Source: Datura wrightii (taxonomy: Eukaryota; Streptophyta; Magnoliopsida; Solanales; Solanaceae). Taken from it: DNA of 64,000 nt. Each line of letters starts with the position of its first letter. Position 1 is the first letter of the stretch. Position numbers and translations under genes: made by a program. The stretch is taken from positions 77,340,001-77,404,000 of the forward strand of contig JASDFA010000001.1 of assembly GCA_035772735.1 (NCBI GenBank), written 5' to 3'. A model generated the notes under the pieces. It was given only the letters and a program-made list of their open reading frames with translations. It searched no databases and was not told the origin of the DNA. Of the stretch, positions 58,374-64,000 are shown piece after piece.

Positions 58374-61300
58374 ATTGCCACGCCTCATTTTTCTTGGGAA
58401 AACTGGGTCAGAACATGTAACAACTCTTGAAGGATTATTAAAAGAAAAGAGTCGCCACCTAACAAATTAAGGTGCGTTAGGGCACCATTTTATGCTAAAA
58501 GTCTATTTAGCTAGCCTAGGTTGCCAGAGTCGGGTATGAGTTCAAGTTACCTCGAAAGCAAGGTGTTAGGTACTTTTCAAGGTCCACAAATTCGAGTCCC
58601 TTCCGAATTCATTAATATGCGGTGGTTAACCAGTGAGCAAAATAGAGTTGATTTTAACTTATGTATAAAAAATGTGAAGATTATGTAATTAAAATAACGG
58701 ATTCTCAGACAAATGAGAAGAAAGAAGTTTGGGGCGATATGTACTAAAGGAAAATATTATTATTATTATAACAACTTTTTACAACATATAAATAATTGAT
58801 AAAAATAACAAGAATGAATACAAAATTAAAGATTGCGGCTAATAAAGAGGTAAATCATGTAAAATTAATCTCAATAATTCATAAAATAAAATAGGAACTT
58901 ATGAAAGAGAAGAATGGGATAACGCAAATAAAAAAATCAAATGATTGAACCGAGCCCCAGAGAGATGCCTATGTATCCCTAAAGGGAATCAGGTCAAATA
59001 TAGTTCTGCATTTAAAAGGGGGTTATTTTAGTCTAATGGGGTCACCTCGTGTAACTAAAATAATACTTCACAATTATTTAGATTGCTCGTATTATTCAGC
59101 GAGCACATACTATTATCTTCCGACTACCCACCTAGTTAGTTAGTAATCAATCCTAAAGCGTTCTAATGAAATGAGAACTAACGTCCTAGAAAGTGTCTAC
59201 CTGTCCCAATCTTAATGTCCAAGAGGGGATGGACTACTAATTTAAATTTTTGGGTCTAAAACATACTTAGGTCTATTAAAGGTGATAAACGCCAAACAAG
59301 TAGATAATAATAAAACAAATAGCAAATATGAGTTTCAAATAGGCCTCAATCTTATAAGAATAATTTCTAAATATGTGAGTAAATCCTACGAGCATGATTT
59401 CTAATGCAATATAAAATTTAAGTGCACATAACATACTCCTGTCAGACAGGATTTCTACGTGAATTTATCATTGAATAAACACATAACAAACTCATTTTAA
59501 GAAACTTGAGTAACCATCCATACACTAATTTAGTGTCCAGGTATGAAAAGAAATATTGTAAGCATGATGTTTAGTTAATGGTGAGCAGTTTTATAATGCA
59601 AAACCTATGATTTTTAATTTGTGACTAACCATATTATGAAATACTCTCTACAGACGGATTCTTTAACAGGACATCATCAGATTCACGTGCTTCCTTATAT
59701 AATTAATATGCTCATTACAGACTAATTTGATATGATATAAGTTATCGTATAACATTTATTAAAAGAATGATTGTTGAAATAAATGGAACGTTATAGCAAC
59801 CAATTAATGACAAACTATTTGAAACCTCATAGTTTATATGATGATCTTATTGTTTAGATATAAGTCCTATAGGCATATTTTCTAAGCGTTGACGTCCTAT
59901 AGGCATGCCTTCTATATGAGATCCCTAATTAGCAATCAAAGAAAACATACAATCCCCGCCCCCATAAACCCCTTTCTCTATTATCAGTGTTATTACAATT
60001 ATTATAAATTGAAGAAAATAAATTAACAAATTAATACAATGCAATATACAAGAATAACATTAAATTAAAGAAAAATCTACAGCTTTTCATGCCTTGGCGA
60101 CTCTTCATTCCGATTTAAGAAGAACTTGTTAAACAAGTGATGTGACAAAATATGCACGTACAAATATATATTTTCAGACTCCATCAGACACAACTTGTTT
60201 AATTAAACATTTTATAAAGGCATTATTTCAAAAGTACAAACATGCTAGATTACGAAATTCAAACACATATTATAAGACATACAGAACACACGCAGATATG
60301 TAAAGAATTCACATTTATTATAACATGATGTAAGTAACAAAATTCACACATTGTATTATTGAAATTAGCACAGGGAAGTAAACTGACTGGTTAATTAGTA
60401 ATGAATAAAATATCATATTTCTGGCAAACAAAGCATCAAATACCAGTAGTTTTAAAGACTTCTCCAACAAATTAGACCAAAAATCTCAACACATCAAGAT
60501 CACAAGAACCTCGAAAATTCCAACAAGTGCTTGAGTTGAGGCGAGATAGAGGAGTTATAGAATTAATAAAGAGAATTGAAGAACAAAGAATTGCTTATGG
60601 CAACAATTTTTTGGGTTGAATAGCAGTATACGAATGAAATAAAAAGAAGGAGAGGGCTGCTTATATAGTAGAGGAATAGGGTCAACTAAAGAAATAGTAA
60701 GAAAGGGAAGTATTGAATAGAATCAATAAGGGGGTCATTTCCTTAAGTAATATAATTGAATCAAATAAGCAAAAATTTATTAAATACCAACATGCCGAAT
60801 CAATTTGAGAAGAAAAACAAATCAATCATCTAGTCACGAAGATTATAATAATATTTTACTCTAACAATTAGAAGCTACAAATAGTATTAATTAATTAACA
60901 AAATGAAGAGTGAATTATGGACATCCCTTTTAAACGAAAAGGTAAACTACCATGCATATTGCAGGTTTACCATTTTTAACATGTAATACCTTTGATCATA
61001 AAGTTAGACTAAAAAGAAAAACATATATTGTTCAAGACTATTAGTTCACTAGTATTATAATAATTCAACAAGATAAACAGAATTGGTCATGATTTCATAT
61101 TAGATTTAACAACAACTACAATCTTTTCCCTAAAGGGTAATTCGATCAATTAGGTGTAAACATTATAACTTACCATACACGGTGATTTGTTAACATTATC
61201 TACCTTGTTAAGGGAGGGAAAGAGACTAACCGAATCAACCAAAAGGAAAGAAACTTCTTAATTAACAAAATCAAGTTAAAAATACATAAGAATTAATCAA

Positions 61301-62492
61301 ACCACCATACGTAGCAAACACTAAATTAACTAATAAAATAAATATATATATAAAAAAAGAAAGAATTAGTTGATGGCAATCTTAAATTAAGAAAACATAG
61401 ATGATAACAAGCTGTCATTCAATAAATAAATAAATAAATAATGAATTACCATAACTATATATATATAGCACAATTGTATTGACTGAGCAAAAAAATTAGA
61501 AATTATAATTACAGTAATCAGATCAAACCCAAAATAACATAGTCAAACTAATTAGAGTCAAAAATTGAATCAAATTTTTTTTCACAAATAAGTGAATAGT
61601 AAATTATTCTATATTTTGAGAACGAATCCTATACTATCATATTTAGTATATTTTACATATGAGATAGCTTTGTCACAGGAAGAAGCAAATTAATTCCCGG
61701 ATAACAATATTTATAATTAACCATGGGATTTTACTATGCATAGAACCTAGATATAAATATAAACCATAACTTAATTAAATTAAACCCATAGCAGTAAGTC
61801 TATAAAGGTAGTTTAATTTGCACCATAACAATAACCTACAAAAGAATATCAAGCAAACAAGCAAATGTATATTAGATTTCCAATAGAGAGCAAAGAGAAT
61901 AGAGGAACCTGTGAAATATATGTATATACACATACTAAAACTAGACCTGAGTAATTGAACAACATCTAATTAGAAATCCAAGGAGATTGAGAAACTAATT
62001 TAACAGCTAACACAAAAATAACAATAATAATAATAATAATCGAAGTAATTATAGAAGTGGGTGTTACTAGCAGAAAAAGATTAATTTAGATCTAGTTTAA
62101 GAAAAAAAATGAAAGAGAGGTGAAAGACTTTAAATATCAAGCGACAGTACCACAGATAGATCTTTATAAAAAATCAAAAATTATGTTCGACCAACATAAG
62201 TTGGGACTACTGCCCCATGGTGGTCGACGTTAATGGAGTGTGGTGGTGGTTTGGTGGTTCGGAGGTTAAAGACGAGGGAGACAGGTGATGTGAGAAACAA
62301 AGGGAGAGAGGAGAAAATGGTGGTGAGGGTGCTGGTTGTAACACCAGTGGTGGTCGCTGGACGGTGGAGAGAGGGCTGGTGTGCGGCAGATTAGGGATGG
62401 AGGAGAAATGGTGGTTTGCCGCGTTTCACCAGAGATGATGCAACGGAGGAGAGACGTTGGTGGGTCTGGTCAAACCAGTGAGGGAGGAATAC
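58374..62492 (-). mobile_element. Probable Tat/Ogre-related long LTR and leader, non-coding
   Basis: On the minus strand, TTAGGTGGCGACTC near 58470-58485 resembles the TGGCGACTC primer-site core of Tat/Ogre elements. Next to it are GAGGCGTGGC and the paired phrases GGTAACTTGAACTC / AAGGTGTTAGG, which I recall as recurrent in Solanaceae repeats. The rest (4 kb) is AT-rich, with GGTGGT-rich DNA at 62215-62480 and no ORF. If the reading is right, this is a long minus-strand LTR plus a scrap of leader. No target duplication was identified. Confidence 0.4.
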
Positions 62493-64000
62493 TATTATAC
62501 CCTGAAAGCCCTAAGATCAGACTTGGGAGTTGAAACGAAAAAGATAAGATTTTCTGCACCAGTTCACAGAACGAGTCGTCTTGTGACCCATCAGGATGAC
62601 CACGAGTCGTTAAGTGACTCGTGGTGAGGATCTTTGACTTGTTTGGAAATTTTCAAGCTTGGGTGACCATGGGTGTGACCACGAGTCATGGTCAGGCCCA
62701 CGAGCCGTTAAGTAACCTGTGGTCAAGGGCAGTTGAAAGATGAAGGAAGAGCCAATAGTGTACCCCATGACTGGACACCATGAGTCGTGGTCAATGCCAC
62801 AATTCATTAGGTGAGTCGTGGTCAGCAGTTGGTTAAGGACTTAATGTTTTAGGCAATGGAGGTAACGAGAGGTGACCACAACTGACGAATCGTTAGGTCC
62901 CTTGTGGGGACCCTTTGAGGAAAATTGGCAGTGCACTTGATGACAGGAGACCATGAGTCGTGGTCAGGGACAACGACTCATTTAGTCCCTTGTTGGGACT
63001 GGCAGTCAGTTTTTCTCTGGAAATTTAGTAAGGACTTTTTCATAATTCCTATAATTCTAAGGCATAAACTATGTCATTTTAAGATATAAATAGCGAGTTT
63101 TAAGAGGGGCAAGTTCATTCTAATCTATTCCTATTCATACATACAAGCTTAGAGGGCTAGAGAGGTGATCAAGCTTAATTCCTTCCAAATTCTTCTCAAT
63201 TCTTCCTTGGGCAATCAGAGAAGTTATAGAATAAGATTTTCTCAGGCATATAAGGTTATGAATGGGTAAATTTATTCACACCAATGCCCAATCCCTCTCT
63301 TATTTATGAAACATCTATATGTTGATCCTATGGGGATTTAACCCAATACATGAATTTCCTAAGTTTCTACCATGGGTATGATCTAAGTATGTTTCTATTA
63401 TTGAATTATGATTCATGAAAAAGTTTTACAATGTTTTGAATTATAAATCATGTTTTCAAGTTTTATAAATCATGATGCCCATCAATGAGAAGTTCATGAA
63501 AGTTGAGATCTATGATGTAAGTTCAAATATGATGAGATATTTATGATGAAAAATATGTTTTCAAGTTTACCCATATGTATGCTCATGTTTTCCAGTGAAT
63601 CAAGTATTTTCAAGCATGTTTAAGTATTGGGCAATTCCATATGTTCAAATATGATTTATGATTTCATGTCAATTAGCTTACCACATGGTTTTGGAGTCAA
63701 GACTCCCAATTATGTTCAGCTTGTGGTATGGTTTGAGCCAAAGCTCCTCATGTATGATTTTAGATTTTATATGTACATGATTATTCAGCTTCATCACTAG
63801 GCGATGGTCATCTTTGTTGAAAAATGATGGAGACCATATGCATATTTTTGGGAGTAGTGTCTTGCACCGAGTAGGCTAAGGGTCAGTCAACCCTATGCCT
63901 CAAAACTAAATGCCAACATAGGTATGATCAGATTATTTGGGACCTCCTTTGTGAGTTTTCCCCTACTCCAAGGGGGCTTCAGCTTGATATCGATATCATG
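62493..64000 (+). repeat. Tekay-like LTR (plus), cut by window end
   Basis: Starts TATTATACCCTGAAAGCCC, the same unusual start as solo LTR 1, then many CACGAGTCGT-type repeats (62575-62990). A leader follows, CAGGCATATAAGGTTATGAA (from about 63243), and then GGAGTCAAGACTCCCAAT at about 63691. The right half lies outside the window. Confidence 0.8.

Noticed and set aside
1..64000. CRISPR arrays, bacterial operons, rRNA or organelle insertions
   Set aside because: No regularly spaced repeats with unique spacers, no ribosome-binding-site gene strings, and no rRNA or plastid genes were seen; the tandem repeats are microsatellites or LTR features.

Overview
The window is repeat-dominated nuclear DNA from a flowering plant, most likely a Solanaceae species. 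The evidence is plant Ty3/gypsy chromovirus (Tekay/Del-like) elements with tRNA-iMet primer sites, Athila/Tat-like elements with tRNA-Asp primer sites, a Ty1/copia fragment, dispersed repeats of a style I associate with Solanaceae, and one spliced plant gene. I cannot settle the genus from sequence alone. Most open reading frames are decayed retrotransposon coding regions or chance frames.

Layout. 1-774: truncated minus-strand Ty1/copia element (gag start, primer site, one LTR). 2811-3319: intronless, frameshifted TCTP pseudogene. 3703-24252: Tekay-like element A (minus) with both LTRs. Its integrase is split by a 10.8 kb compound insertion B (7475-18258) flanked by GGTAC on both sides. B is built from four LTRs of one gag-protease-only family, one of them inverted. 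24253-39261: Tekay-like element D (minus), whose 3' LTR is truncated where it meets A. Its RNase H/RT region is split by element C (28223-34052; duplication GTACC). C is a young non-autonomous element that shares termini, primer site and 3' region with B but carries a different, unrecognised zinc-knuckle ORF. 39262-51887: AT-rich DNA with the only apparently intact host gene, a five-exon SWIM-domain gene (45083-45867, minus; SSN2/SWS1/ZSWIM7 type). 51888-58373: an old plus-strand LTR containing two later solo LTRs with perfect 5-bp duplications (GAAAC and TTAAG). 58374-62492: non-coding DNA with a Tat/Ogre-like primer-site block. 62493-64000: start of another plus-strand Tekay-like LTR, cut by the window end.

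Most unusual observations. (1) Three LTR families, including one with otherwise different termini, carry the same inverted-repeat module just upstream of the TATA box: GTGTCACGGAG, 18 nt, CTCCGTGACAC. (2) Insertion B is bounded by two U3 ends and contains a U5-to-U5 LTR palindrome. (3) B and C use the same LTR ends and RNA signals around unrelated coding modules. None of this is a bacterial-type system; the interest lies in non-autonomous retrotransposon biology.
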